A stretch of 64,000 nt of DNA from Callaeas wilsoni (Eukaryota > Chordata > Aves > Passeriformes > Callaeidae), in assembly GCA_013398955.1 (NCBI GenBank), contig VWPU01006266.1, positions 112,501 through 176,500 of the forward strand, given 5' to 3'. The notes below the pieces were generated by a model that made no database searches, was not told where the DNA came from, and was given only the letters and a program-made list of their open reading frames with translations. The position numbers were made by a program, and so were the translations under genes. The number at the start of each line of letters is the position of its first letter. The stretch's first letter is position 1. This document shows, piece after piece, positions 21,366-33,934 of this stretch.

Positions 21366-24300
21366 GCCAAGGGAATCTAGCAGGTGTCATGCTCAGGGTA
21401 AGCCTTGCCCCATGGGCATTGTGGCTCTGCTCCATAGCAGCGGACTGTGCGGATGCTGAGACTTCAGGGGTCAGGACAAAATTGAGCATGTAAGGCTGGC
21501 TTTAAAAGCCTTTGAGACAGAAAAAGTTGATAGCCTGGACAGTTTTCTAGGGGAATGTGCTTGTTTCCTATGTATTTTTTTGTGCTGTTTCTTTGACATC
21601 TCTTTTAAACCAGTGTCAGGTGCAGGATACTTGCTAGATAGATGGACCTGTGGTTTGACACCATGCATCTATTCCTAGCTGGAAGTGCTTATTTGCAAAC
21701 AGTATTAGAAATGCTGTGATATGAGCTGGAGGCTTCCTTTTTTACAGTTTTTATGTAAAGAATTTATTTTCATTTTATAACAGATAAGTATTTAGTACTA
21801 TGTTTATTTTAGATTTTTCTTTGCAAAAAATATTAGTAGTATTTTTCCTTGACCAAAAGTGAAAGCAACAGAGCTATTTTGTTTGTTTTTCTATGCAACA
21901 TATCTGACTTTATCAATAATAGCAGCAGAAGTTTACATTTGGTATAATTTACTTTAGAGAAATGTCTTTCAATGAGGTAGAATGTCATCAAAAAATATGA
22001 CTGATCAGGATCAGTAGACCACTTTCTAAAGAACTGTTTTGAAAGTTATGGGTGGCTACTTTTACTCAGAAACTGCCTGTCATGCTTATATGTTTTTGCA
22101 GTGATTTCCACTTGCCATAACAACAGAAGTTTAACAAACAGTATTTATGTGCTGCAGGCATAGAAGTGTACATAAACATAAAAGTAACAGAATGCAGGTT
22201 GCCAATCACATCATTCAGTTCTCCTGAAGCTTCCAGATAGTTTTACTTTGCTAAAAGTTTCTTTCTTTTGTAAGTTTTTGAATTCTGGAAAATCTATATT
22301 TTCTGTGAGGGAAGTTTTTTTGTTTGTTTGATTGGTTGGTTGTTTTTATTCCCACACGGAAAAGCCAACTTTAGAAAAGATTTCTTCTCTTAAAGCATGT
22401 ATGTAGCTCATACCTACATTACAAGTATTCAGCTTTGGTGTTTGTTAATCCACTAACAACTAGCAGTTGTACTGCTTAAAAAAAAAAAAAAAAAGAAGCT
22501 AAAAGCCTATTTTAACAATTTTTAACCATTTAATGTTCAAATTCAAGGCCATTGAAGCAACTGCATTTGAGAATGGGCTGGAGAATAACACATGTGAATA
22601 CATCCGTCACAATAGCTAGTTATAAAATATTTGCACCTCTTTCATACAGGTTGCATCAGCAAATGTAGCATACATATTCTGCCTTGAGCATTTGCTTCTC
22701 AGAAACACAGAAAGAAAAGCTGGAGATGTGAGGGAGTTTAACCATAAGAAATAAGCATTTTAAAATTCCCTTTATGTAGATGAGAAGTATTTCTGGCCTG
22801 GCAGCTCTCTAACAAAAACTAACAAATGGAAGATAATCATGGGCAAAACACAAGAAAAAAGTCAACCTAAGATAAAATGATATAAACTGACAAGAAGCAC
22901 AGGGGAACAGTTAAATGTATCAGAGAAAGGAATATATTGAAGCACAGATGAAAATACACCTATTGTTGGGGATTACTGAAAAAGGCTATCCCAAAATGGG
23001 GGCTAAATTTCTTCATGACCTAAGCTGACTTTTATGCTTCCATCTTTAAAAAATACATTATTTCATTTACTTTAAATTTGTATAGATGTTCATGATTTTG
23101 TCCATAACTTTGCTAACATAAACATTTGAACAGTTTGTCACATTTAAACATAAATTTGAAGTTAGCATTATCTATTATTCCAAAGCAAGTCCTCCAAATA
23201 TACTTTCCTTCCAAAACTGACAATCTTAAAAGTGTGCTGCATTATTTAATGGAAAAAATCAAAACCTTTTGTCATTTTCTAAGTTTCTGATTTCTGGTTA
23301 AAATTATAGTGCGTTCATCTAATTGCCTTAATAAATAAATATCTTTAAAGATTATGTTAATTTTTCAAAACATAGTCATCCAAACTTTATGCAGAAATTG
23401 CGGAATTTATGGTTTCTACCATTGTTGAGGGAGACACAAGTAGAATGCTTTGATTTAACTCGATTTCAGGTTTTTTCCTCGAAAAGGAAGGAAAAATGAA
23501 TTACAGTGGAATGTTTGTGTTGAGCCTGAGCTCTGATACAAGATTTTAAACAAGCTAACATACTAACTTTGAGATTATCCATATAAATAATGAAATGTTA
23601 AAGCAATATGTAGAAAATATGCAGCTTATAAATTAAGCCAATCATTTAAGGTTTGCTATGCCTGAACATAAAGTTTAGTAGTGTATGGTAAGGTAATAAT
23701 TTTATGTCATATATTTTATTAAGATGGTTTAACAATTAAAATATATTTCAAATGCAATATATATTTTTGGCATGAGAAAATAATTTAAAAGATGTCAACT
23801 TGAATCACATAACAGTGATTATTTACAAAAGTAAGATAGAGTCACTTTGATTCTAATAAGAAAATGCCTGGCCTGAAGTCACACCTTCATATGCATCTAA
23901 TGGTGCTCTCATTTTATCATATTTTAAAAATCCACACCTCATATTTTCTGTTTCCTTATATGGATGGTGCTAATGACACACATAGTAAACCTTCTATTAG
24001 CTTTGTACTTCAATAGAATTTGTTTAATTTCAGCTGTCAAACAATATGGAGGAAAAAAAAAAATCCAGTTTTTTGATAACCCCAGGATTTAAAATGCATT
24101 ATCAGTATGACAGCAGTAAATGTTTTCCAAACAATCTTATTTATGGGCCGTGTTCTTTCTTGGTGTAAACACAAATCTGAGCAGCATGTGAAATCCCTCA
24201 TTTGTTTGCCATAAATTGTGCATGTAACTGATGTAAGATTTATTATGTAAGAGTGGTTGAGTAAACCAGCATTGGCATTGTTGATATGCAACATTTTACC

Positions 24301-24400
24301 TCCAGATCCCTTACTGAGATCTGAATGGAGCTGGTGTTATCTGAGAGACACTACCAGCTGGTGACTGTTCAGTAATCAATCCTATAGAAATAATAATATA
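21366..24400. other. Unique AT-rich noncoding DNA
   Basis: No gene recognised. It contains a GTTT/GGTT-type tract near 22317-22350 and a run of 17 A at 22478-22494. Confidence 0.5.
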
Positions 24401-24905
24401 AATCATAGAACTATACAACCATGAAATATGCTGAGTTGGAAGGGACAACCAAAACCACCAAGTCCAACTCCTTGTACCTGAGAGCATTTTCCAAAATTTC
24501 TTGAACTCTGTCAGGCTGGTGCTGACCCCTCCCCTGGGGAGCCTGTTCCAGTGCCCAAACACCATCTGGGTCAAAATACTTTTCCTAATATCCAACCTAA
24601 ACCTCCCCTGACACAGCTTCAGGCCGTTCCCTCAGATCCTGTCCCTGGTCACCACAGAGTGATCAGTGCCTGCCCCTCCTCTTCCCCTCACGAGGAAGTT
24701 GTACCTGCAATGAGGTCTCCCCTCATCCTCCTCCAGGCTGAACAGATCAAGTGACCTCAGCCGCCCCTCACATGACTTTCCCTCCAGAGCCTTCCCCACC
24801 CTCATTGCTCTCCTTTGGATGCTCTCTAATAGCTTAAATGTCTTTTTTACATTGTGGTGCCCCAAACTGCTCACACTACTCAAGGCAAGGCTTCACCAGT
24901 GCAAA
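24401..24905 (-). mobile_element. CR1 LINE 3' end with ORF2 C-terminal part
   Basis: Read on the minus strand from about 24905 down to 24401. The first part encodes the CR1 ORF2 C-terminus: 'IQRRAMRVGKALEGKSCEGR', a 'LRSLDLFSLEE' block, and after one stop (TGA, plus-strand 24632-24634) 'FGHWNRLPRGGVSTSLTEF'. The frame is the same on both sides of that stop, so a single nonsense change interrupts an otherwise readable tail; a CGA-to-TGA change at a CpG would explain it. The 3' UTR and an 'aatcatagaa' terminus (plus-strand sense) follow. The AT 9-mer 'aatataaat' at both edges (24395-24403, 24914-24922) is a possible but weak target duplication. Confidence 0.88.
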
Positions 24906-27900
24906 GTGGGAAAAATATAAATAACATCAAAAATTATGTGCTGGTGCGTCTTGTAGTGGAGACTTACTTTAATTGTGCAACATGCGAGTTTGACATTCAT
25001 GCCTCTTACGATTTTACCAGAGCAATATGTTGATACTGGAGGACTGTGAAGGTGTTCTGAAAAGTCCATCTGTCCTTACCCTACAAAGACATTCAGTAGT
25101 GAGAAAATGAGATTATTTCCAATGGCATGTGCCTGGCTCAGAGGAGGCTGCAAAGACATTTTTAATGCATCCTCTTCTCCATTGGAGTAAATGAGTACTT
25201 GAACATGAAGAAATTTAGACACGTGTCAGTAGTTTTGCAGCTTTGTAAAGGATTGGTAGTTTCTGATGCAGAATCTGGCCCTAAAGGCAGCTCTGTAGTA
25301 CAAATCCCCAACTGCACTATAGAGCCCTTTTGCTTAAAAGAGTGTACATCACTACTCCTAGAATGGCTGCAGTCATGTCTGCTTTAAGCTACAGAAAAGC
25401 CCATCAGGAGCCAGGATCCCAAAGTGACAGTGTAAGTTTACAAAGTACTTCTATACTTTGTTTTTATTGCATATTTACCTTTTGTACTTTTTGTACTCAA
25501 TTCATATTCAAATTTAAATATACATATAAATCCCACTGAATCAAATTTTTTTTTAATAGAAATGGATTTAAATGTAAGTTTGATCTTTTTCTGAGGTGAT
25601 GGGTGCATGTTTTCTGAACTTTGTTACTTTTAGTTATTTTACAGTAAGTCTAATAGAAATGCTGACTCCTAAGGGCTCAGCAAATGCATGGTGCACTGGA
25701 TAATTTTTTTTTTTAACTCCTGGCTGGTAAAAGCAGTAGCTGCTCTGGTGTGCCAGTGGGAAGCGTCAAGACTGCTCTGCTGCAGGGTCACTGCCAAGAA
25801 CCGTGCATTCCTCAGGCTTTTGGGCTTTGTGTCCACTCAGCTGTATTCAAAAATCCTACCTCCAGATTCCACCAAGTTGGAAGAAAGCATTTCTAATGTC
25901 ATGGGCTTCAGATGGACTGCAACCAAAGGGAAACAAACAGGGCACCTGTCACTCTGTCCTGAATTCAAACTAATAATGTTTATTGTACAAAGAGATTGCA
26001 GACATTGTGAGGTTATATCTCTCACAATCTTCATCTTGTTTTCATCTGCATTTTCTCCATCTGACTGAAAACTATCCTTTTCAAGCACATGCTTTCTGCA
26101 AAAATGTGGAAAATGTATTTATGATTTCTTTCCTTGCACTTTAAAAATCTTTCTAAGGGTTGCTTTCATCTTGTAGATTTAATAATTCTGGATAGAAGAG
26201 CATGCTCATGACAGGTCTGTATTTTCTTGGACATATTGCATTTGATTCTGAATGCAGTTTTCAGATTTTTTTAAATGGAATTTTGTGGGGTTTGAGCGTT
26301 TGTTTTTCATTATGTTAAACATAGAGCATCCATATGTTGCTTTCCTTTGGGATCTTTAAGAAAACATACAGTCATTTAAATCTGGGCTATTTTATCTCTG
26401 CAGTTGTAAAATTCCTGTAGAAGATGACTTCTGCCATATACGATGTATTTTTCTCCCTCAGTTGTTCCAAATGTGTGTTCTAATTCCTTTTCTTCGTTAT
26501 ACTTTGTGTGACAAAGTTGCTGCGGGTAAGTAAACATGCGTAGGATATGAAACAGGCTCTTAACTCCTGTGGTGCACAGTATAACTCAAAATCTTGAACA
26601 GGGTGCTCAAGTCATACCCCTGGTTCATGACCTTCAGGTTGGAAGATGACAAAAGCAAGTGTAATATCTGGCTTCTATGGTGTAATCTTTATTGTAGGAA
26701 TAATACATGAGATCTTACATGCTTCTATCAGTTGCAAATGTTCTTGTAGCTCATTGTACAATATGTCAGATGAAATGGATTTCATGATCTTTTGTATAAT
26801 GCATATGTTCCAATAGTAATTTCTAACCTAATTTATTTCCTTGGAAATTCATTCATCTTTTGGGTGCCATTTTTAACCATCTTAACTTTCTATTGTACAA
26901 GCACAGGGGGTAAATTCTTTGCTCTCGTATACACGTCCCTCTCCCACTGGATTTTATACAAGATTTACACTGTCTAAGGGGAAAATTCAGCTTAGGAGTA
27001 TTTTCACTTTACCACTACCATATAAGCCTTTTTTCTGTTCAAAACCTAGTAGTTATTTGGCAGTTGTGTTTCATTTCAGTCTTGCTGCTATAAGTAGAAA
27101 TGCTTTTAAAGATATAATTTTTTTCCAGATAATGTATCTCTGTAAATGACAAAGTTGACTTTGTATCCTTCAAAATATCTGTATAAGTTATTGGGAATTT
27201 TAACATCAGCTGCAAGTGTGTCACTGAGAGTAGTCATTGCATTATTCCTTTTCTTTTTTATTGTAGTGGTTGTTGGCGAATGATGAGTACAGAAAATGAA
27301 GAAAAAGTGAAGACATTTCATTGTCTGCAAACTCCAAAGAACTTCTAAGATCATGGGCATAATTGTTCTTACATTTTTGCCTTTAATAGGAAAAAGAAGA
27401 GAATAGGGGATTAAGGTAGCCAAAAGAGTTTTAAAAAGTATATTTCATTGGGAAGAGTGGCATCCTGGCAAGAACAAGCACATTAAGCTGCAGGGCATTG
27501 TTAAATAGAATAAATGTTTGGGCCAAAGGCAATGTATAAATGACAGTGCTGGAAATTTCGATGAAAAACTTTGGAAAAGAGGTTTTTTTCAGAGAGCAAT
27601 ATAATTGGCAAGTTTAATACATTGTACATAGAGTAGGATCAGTTTATCCATTTATTCTGGAAACTACACAATAATATTTCAATCTCAGCACTCTTTCTTA
27701 TTAAGGAAGTATAAGCTGAGTATGTCTCTAAGGTGTAAGAATTACAGTGCAGTTGCTCTCCCTTAGACTATGAAGTAGTGTCTGTAATTCATATCTACAG
27801 TTTTATATTCTACATTCTCCTCTATATTATTCTGGTACTTTTACTCGTCAATGTGGTATATGAAAGACCATCTAAGATGTGGCATAATTACCTGCAGTAA

Positions 27901-28113
27901 TCTGTTCGGGTAACAACATGGAATGAAATTATTTTAAAAATCAGTGAAATAATTAAAGAGACATTTGTTTTATTTTTCGTCCTAAGATGTAAAACAACCA
28001 ATATCTCAGATACTGCTCAATAGTATTTTGTATCTTTCTGGAAATTACAATAAAGAAAAAAATGCCAGAAAGTTTTACAGAAATAACTCCTAGAATTTAG
28101 AAGAGTACACAAA
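24906..28113. other. Unique noncoding DNA
   Basis: No gene or dispersed repeat recognised. A 126-codon frame (25688-26068, plus) and a 105-codon frame (27106-27423, minus) show no identifiable domain and are treated as chance. Confidence 0.5.
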
Positions 28114-29130
28114 CGTAGTGGGTTGACCCTGGCTGGATGCCAGGCACCCACCAAAGCCACTCCATCACTCCCCTCTGCAACTGGACAGGGGAGAGAAAAT
28201 ACAAAAAAGGGTTCATGCGTTGAGAAAAGGACTGGGAGAGAGATCACTCACTGATTACTCTCATGGCCAAAACAGACTTGAATTTTAGAAATACTAATTG
28301 AATTTATTACTAACAAAGAGCAGGATAATGAGAAGTAAAAATAGACCTTAAAAATGCCTTCTCCCCACCCCTCCCTACTTCCCAGCTTTACCTTCTCTGC
28401 CAGTGGCACAGGTAGACAGGCAATGGGAGTTATGGTGAGTTCATCACCTGTTGTTTCTGCCACTGCTCAGGGAGAGGAGTCCTTTCCCTGGAGACAGTCC
28501 TCCATAAACTTCTCCAACGAGTCCATCCTGCAGTTCTGCACAAACTGCTGCAATGTGTGCTGCTTCCATCGAGTGCAGTCCTTCAGGCACAGCCCGTATC
28601 TCCACTGTGGGTTCCTCTCTCCACAGGTCTGCAGGCCCCTGCTGGGAGCCTATTCCAGCACAGGCCTCCCGTGGGGTCACAGCCTCCTCTCATCCATCCA
28701 CCTGCTCTGGCCCGGGTCTCCTCCACGGGCTGCAGGCGTATCTCTGCACCCCCATGGTCCTCCATGGGCTGCAGGGGCACGGCTTCCTCACCATGGTCTT
28801 CACCACAGGCTGCAGGGGATTCTCACCGCAGTGGCTGGAGCACCTTCTGCACTGACCTTGCCGAGTTGTTCCTCTACCATATTCTCACCCCGATCTTCTC
28901 TGGATACAATGACATCTGCACGTTAACTTTTTCTTCCTTCTTCTTAAGTATGTTATCACTGAGATGTTACCACCGTTTCTAATTGGCCTAGCCTTGGCCA
29001 GCAGCAGGTCCATCTTGGAGCCACCTGGGATTGGCTCTGCTGGACATGGGGAAGCTTCAGGGAGCTTCTCATAGAAGCCGCTCCTGTAACCGCCTCCTCT
29101 ACCAAAACCTGGCTATACAAACCCAATACA
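28114..29130 (-). mobile_element. Solo LTR of an avian endogenous retrovirus
   Basis: About 1 kb, far more GC-rich than its surroundings. Oriented on the minus strand it starts TGTATTGGGTTTG and ends in a GGGTTGACC-complement block, 'gtcaacccacta'; the terminal TG is kept but the final CA is mutated to CG. In this orientation a TATA-like ACATACTTAA (plus-strand 28944-28953) precedes an AATAAA (plus-strand 28303-28308), as expected for promoter and polyadenylation signals of an LTR. The U3-like part has a repeated module 'CCTGCAGCCCATGG'. No gag, pol or env sequence adjoins it, so it is a solo LTR. I see no clear target-site duplication. I recognise the family as common in bird genomes but do not assign a name. 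The longer open frames here (up to 190 codons, plus strand) are antisense artefacts of GC-rich repeats. Confidence 0.8.
28723..28816 (-). repeat. Reiterated ~40-bp module in the LTR U3 region
   Basis: The plus strand shows 'ccacgggctgcagg' at 28723, 'ccatgggctgcagg' at 28762 and 'ccacaggctgcagg' at 28803, spaced 39 and 41 bp. Related ctgcag/tggg blocks continue upstream to about 28530. Reiterated U3 elements in LTRs are often binding sites for host transcription factors; that role is inferred. Confidence 0.65.
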
Positions 29131-30316
29131 TTAGGTTAAAAAGACATCACATAATGAAACAGACTTAAAAAATCCAGTAAGAAATAATCTTTGCCCAGAT
29201 TTAAAGTTAGAAAACCATACAAAAGTATGAAAATAAAAGTCCAAAACACAACCTAAAGAAAATTATGGCCCATTAGAAAAGGTGAGTGATACCCACAAGC
29301 ACCAGTTTTTGAAAGTATTGGTTCCTCAATCTATTGACATCTCTTTCTTAGAAATAAACAAATAATTTGTTTAATCTCAAACTTGAAATATTTTGTACTT
29401 TAAAATACTGATTCACAAGAAGTCCGTCCAAAAAGATGGTGACATTTCTTCGCAAGTGTTTGTACTGAAGCCTTAACTGTAGATATCCATCAGAAGGTTT
29501 ATGCGCTGAAGTTGGCGAGAAATAAATGCCAGCCACAGGATTTTATATATAGACACTGCTAGTCACTCTGAAGGAGGTATTGACTGGGACAGCCTTAGAA
29601 TTTCTAAACCTGTGGAAAGAAAATGACGGAATCAGTTTTTGATACACCCCATGACATATACATACGAGAAGAGGGTCACGAACATGGGTGAAAGAGTTAG
29701 ATATAGAGAAGTAGATTTGTTCCCAGTGAGGGCTCAAGTGCTATGTCAATGTTAGTATTCCTGCCTTGATGGTATAATGCTGGGCTGCACTTTTGGTAAA
29801 CTGCATTAGCGTTTGCTTACATCGTTTCCTGGTAAAGAAATCAATGCAATTTATGAAGGTTCAGGATAATTTTTTTTTCCTTGTTTTGCACTTAGGTATA
29901 TAATTGTTAATAATATCTAGAATCCTAGAAAACATAAGTACTATTATACACATTGAGGGTTTTTCAGCTTGTAAACTAAGTGTTCCAGAATATCCCCATC
30001 TTTTCAATGTCTGAAGATGTGAAGGAAAGCATGATAGTGCTATTCGTTTCTACATAGTACTCAGTTTAGCTAAATTGAAACTATACTTAGAGTGATAGCA
30101 TGGTCAATCAGAGGGTAAAATGCAACTAGTGCTCTTTTCCAACTGGACACTTTGTGTACCTCCAAAGCCTTCTATTTTGCATTAGCAGAGTCTGAACAGA
30201 TTAACTGGATGTATAGCAGCTTCCTTGAGTTTTTACTCTGTGATCACTGATCTGTATATTTGTAGGTGGACAGCCTTGCTACCTGGATTCTTCTTAAATT
30301 TGACAAGTACACAGCT
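29131..30316. other. Unique noncoding DNA
   Basis: Nothing recognised. Confidence 0.5.
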
Positions 30317-30362
30317 AAATTCACCTGTTAAAGACAGGTGAATTTCCTGGTGACAGGAAATT
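30317..30362. repeat. Two overlapping perfect hairpins
   Basis: First: 'aaattcacctg' (30317-30327), 7-base loop, 'caggtgaattt' (30335-30345). Second: 'aatttcctg' (30341-30349), 4-base loop gtga, 'caggaaatt' (30354-30362). They share 'aattt', so only one can fully form at a time. Both have a C-C-T-G/C-A-G-G apex. The first includes two CACCTG/CAGGTG E-box sites. No element, gene or terminator context is seen. Confidence 0.7.
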
Positions 30363-30683
30363 CTCTTTGTCTCTAACAGTTACCAAGTGTCTTTTGAATC
30401 TTTGTAGCTTTTGGGCTCAAAGGATACAAGGAAGAATCCTGTTCAGTTTTTCTGAAATCTGCTCACACATGCACATTTATAAGGAGTGAAAAAAGAAGGA
30501 CAACTTCCATTATATAAATACATGAAGAGTTTCAGTTTGCCAATATGTTTTGGAATGTTTCCCAAACTGGAAATCTCAGTGTTCACCATGATCCTTAAAT
30601 AAAATAAGGAATTATTTTGACAATTTCACTGCTGCTTAGTATGAGTGCCTGTCATTGGTGTTACTATCACAGATCACAGATTT
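30363..30683. other. Unique noncoding DNA
   Basis: Nothing recognised. Confidence 0.5.
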
Positions 30684-30708
30684 GGGGGGGCAGGGGGGAG
30701 GCCAGGGG
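30684..30708 (+). other. G-rich tract, G-quadruplex type
   Basis: G7-ca-G6-agg-cca-G4 in AT-rich surroundings. The tract can supply four runs of three G with short loops (G7 counts as two runs). Quadruplex formation is predicted from pattern only. Confidence 0.55.
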
Positions 30709-32133
30709 AAAGCATGTAATCTTAAATATATATTTCTGGAGATATGTTTTTGGAAGTGACCAGTGTAATTCAGTGATACCTGTGCATGGTTACCTATATG
30801 GATAAAGTGAATCTGTGAGAATATCATATTATAGAAAATGAGTGGGATTTTGTCAAATTTGCCTTTTTTTAGCAAAGCTGTTCTGCAGGCTGTGCCCGCC
30901 CACGTATAAAATACTGCTACTGTAAAGCCATGTCATTGGATTATACACAATTTCTGTTATGCCTTTCAGGGCATCTGCATGGCATATTCAAGCAATTCCT
31001 TCCTCTTCTGCAATTCCACACATTCCTTTTCCTAATGGCAGTGGTTCATCACCAGCTGCTCCACAGCTACAATTGCCTTCCTCTCAGCACTGTTTACTTT
31101 TGATTCCTCCTGGATGTGGTGCATTTCGTTTTATGTTGTGTCACTGTTGCTATACTTACATAACGTACTTAAGTATTGTTTAGATTGACACAGTGTTAGT
31201 TCTAAAATTAAAAATAAAATGTCATTATTGGCAAGAACAGCTGTTTTCAAGCACATCATTTTCTGAACTTCAGTTTATTAATCAGGCTAAGAGGGAATTT
31301 TGTACAAATAGTAGTATTTTTTCTTGAAGTATTCTATGGGCTTTGGATTTCCATCATAACAGAACTGAGTAGTATAATATAGCAGAAATGTTTGATGTGA
31401 TTAAAACTGTTTGTTCTGGGTTTGTAATTGATTTAATTGTAACATCTAGAGGGCTGCAATTTTGAAAAGTTTCAGCCCTGATTGCCTATTATTCACATGA
31501 CAATGCTGAAATAAAATGACACTACAGTAAATGAAAACATAACAAATAACCCTGGTGGTTCAATAACATTTTGAAAGAAAATCAGTAGATGTTCTGCAGA
31601 AATCACCTACAGGAACAGCAGAAAAAAAAGCCCATATTTTAAATCAGTTTTTGTAAAAACCTGGTAAAAATTAAGTCTCCCAGAAGCTGTCGTAATGTTA
31701 CTCATCTAGTAAAGCTGTTTTGCTTGTCTTCTATAATTTTAAATAACACCTGCTTGTGAAGTGCAAACAAACATTAGGAAAAAAGTCTTATTATCTATGC
31801 TGAAGCAATACCCTTAAATCTCACCCCAACCTTTACTACCCTCCATGTAAAATTCAAATGTAAAATTCACCAAATTCACTTGGAATCCAGAAGTGCTTAG
31901 ATTTAAATCTTGAAAAATTTTAACTGGTCCTTGATCCCACAGGAAGCCTAGCTTTCCATGATATCTGTAAGCTCTTCTTACAAACCAAGTTTATAGAGTA
32001 GGAAAGCCCTGGATACAGTATGCTTCGGCCTTGACTGACCAACTGCATCATGCACATTATATCCCTATTAATTTCTATAAAGAGAAAGTATGCAAATTAT
32101 TTACAATACAAATGATCATTTTTTACCAGTCTT
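30709..32133. other. Unique noncoding DNA
   Basis: Nothing recognised beyond short chance frames. Confidence 0.5.
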
Positions 32134-32270
32134 CATAGAATCGCATAATCAAAACATCACAGAGTCACAGAATATTCTAAGCTGAAAGGGGTTCAAAAGG
32201 ATCACTGAGTCCAACTCCTGGCCCTACACAGGACCATCCCCAAGAGACACACCATGTGCCTAAGAGTATT
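32134..32270 (-). mobile_element. CR1 LINE 3' tail fragment
   Basis: Minus-strand CR1 end. The plus strand starts with several degenerate copies of the terminal repeat ('catagaatc', 'cagagtcacagaat'), then 'gctgaaaggggttcaaaagg', 'gagtccaactcctggcccta' and 'ggaccatccccaagagacac'. It is the same subfamily type as the copies at 6654 and 24401. No coding sequence remains. Confidence 0.88.
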
Positions 32271-32795
32271 TTTCCTCTATGAAAAAATATTAGTTCTAGC
32301 TGGTTTACAAGTTACCATGAATATTAGTGTTGTGTTTTGAGTTGCTGGACTGATGTATCTTGGAAATATTTTTCTTTTCCTTGGTGAACATTGGTGTATA
32401 TTCTACATTTGGTGACGAAATAGTAGGAAAGAGTTATAATGGCTCATCTTTTAGTTTTATGTGTTACATACATTTCAGTTTGCACATGAAGGACCTAAAT
32501 TTAAATACCCAAATTCAAACTTTCAAATTTAGGCTATCAGGCAATATCCATTCCTTCCTCTGTTTTTAGTCTGTTGCAGCTGTGACAAGTTCTGCATGTG
32601 TAATTGGGCTTTATGTAATTGTGCTATAATGTTTATAAAGGCCAGTGAATTCCATTGACACATTACTTTGAGGTGGGCCTTGAACTTATGTAGTTATGGA
32701 TTTTACATAGATCCTTTTAAGTTTTTAGGATCACATAAAAGTTTGTATAATTTTGTCTTAATAATATTTTCTTTTATTTTTTTCCTCCTAATGTT
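32271..32795. other. Unique noncoding DNA
   Basis: Nothing recognised. Confidence 0.5.
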
Positions 32796-32950
32796 CACAG
32801 AATCATAGAAAGGTTTGGGTTGGAAGGCACCTTAAAAATCATCTAGTTCTAAATGTCCCACCATGGGCAGAGATGCCAGCCACTAGATCAGCTTGCTCAA
32901 GGCCCCATCCACCCTGGCCTTGAAAATTTCCAGGGGTGGGGCATTCACTA
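32796..32950 (-). mobile_element. CR1 LINE 3' tail fragment
   Basis: Minus-strand CR1 end, well preserved. The plus strand reads 'cacagaatcatagaaaggtt', 'gggttggaaggcacctt', 'aaatcatctagtt', then 'ccatgggcagagatgcc' and 'caaggccccatccacc'. Its 3' UTR differs from that of the neighbouring copy at 32134, so the two are separate insertions of different subfamilies. Confidence 0.9.
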
Positions 32951-33934
32951 CTTTACTGACTTACAAGCAACTATGATTTTTACCAATGGTTAGAATCAAT
33001 TAACATTTTTCATAGTTCTTTACGTGACTATGACTGGGTCTTTGACAACGCGTGGGTTACTTGAACATTGCTATTTGTAGTCAATCTAACCTTCAAAGAG
33101 AAAATAGTTTTGCAAACTGCTTCTAATTGACACTAGGAGGTGGTGTGTTAGATTTATTTTGACTTGACTAATTCAGTTAAATATTTACTGGAAAAATTCA
33201 AGAAATACTTTACAGATGTCACTGGATTAAACATTTGCTGTTGTTTCATCAGTGCTAAATGATTTGTGTATCTATTTCATTGAGCAGGTCTAATTCTTTC
33301 ACTCTTTTGAACAACCACTTAAAAATTTAGAGCAACACTGTTCTTTCATTGAAATTTATTTCATAATCTTTAACAGCAAAAATGAGCTATTAGATTTCCA
33401 TATCACCCAAAAAGGAGGCAAAATGTGTCTCTAAACAGACTTCTTCTGTACATAAGAAAGATAACTTAAAAATTCAGTATTTATTTTTTAATGTTTACTG
33501 ATGTGGCTTAAAGTATTCAGGAGTTAAAAGGAAAGGCAGAGAACTGTCAAGGAAATTGAGACTAAAGCTACTATTCTGCTTTATTTCTCTACTGATTATT
33601 CTGGAAAAGGAATTGTTGCTGGAATAGTAATACTACCAAGGGAAGAGCAATTGGTCAAAAAATGGAAGAACAAAAATCTTCATTGAAGTAAAAATGCTAT
33701 GTATAATTTCTGCAGTCTCAAATCACAAACGAACATTACAATTTATAGAAAGAAATATAACAAAATGTAAGATTTAATAAATTCCTTTGAAAATGTGCTC
33801 TTTAGTACCATAAAACATGTATAACTAATTTTGAACTCATCTGATTTTGTTTTTGAAAACCCCCGAATCCTTTAAAACATTGTATCCTATTATGTCTCCA
33901 TCACTATGCATTTTGCTGTGCATTGCCAAGAATG
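32951..33934. other. Unique noncoding DNA
   Basis: Nothing recognised. Confidence 0.5.

Noticed and set aside
22478..22494. A17 run as the tail of a retrocopy
   Set aside because: No polyadenylation signal, body of a transcript or target duplication is seen next to it.
24395..24922. AT 9-mer at both ends of the CR1 copy as a target-site duplication
   Set aside because: CR1 insertions usually lack clear duplications, and the 9-mer is low-complexity AT that could match by chance. Kept only as a remark.
25688..26068. 126-codon plus-strand frame
   Set aside because: No recognisable domain, no start context or neighbouring exon, and an 83-codon frame is open on the other strand.
28354..28926. 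190-codon plus-strand frame
   Set aside because: It lies within the LTR, antisense to its transcription signals, and its proline/serine-rich content comes from GC-rich repeated modules.
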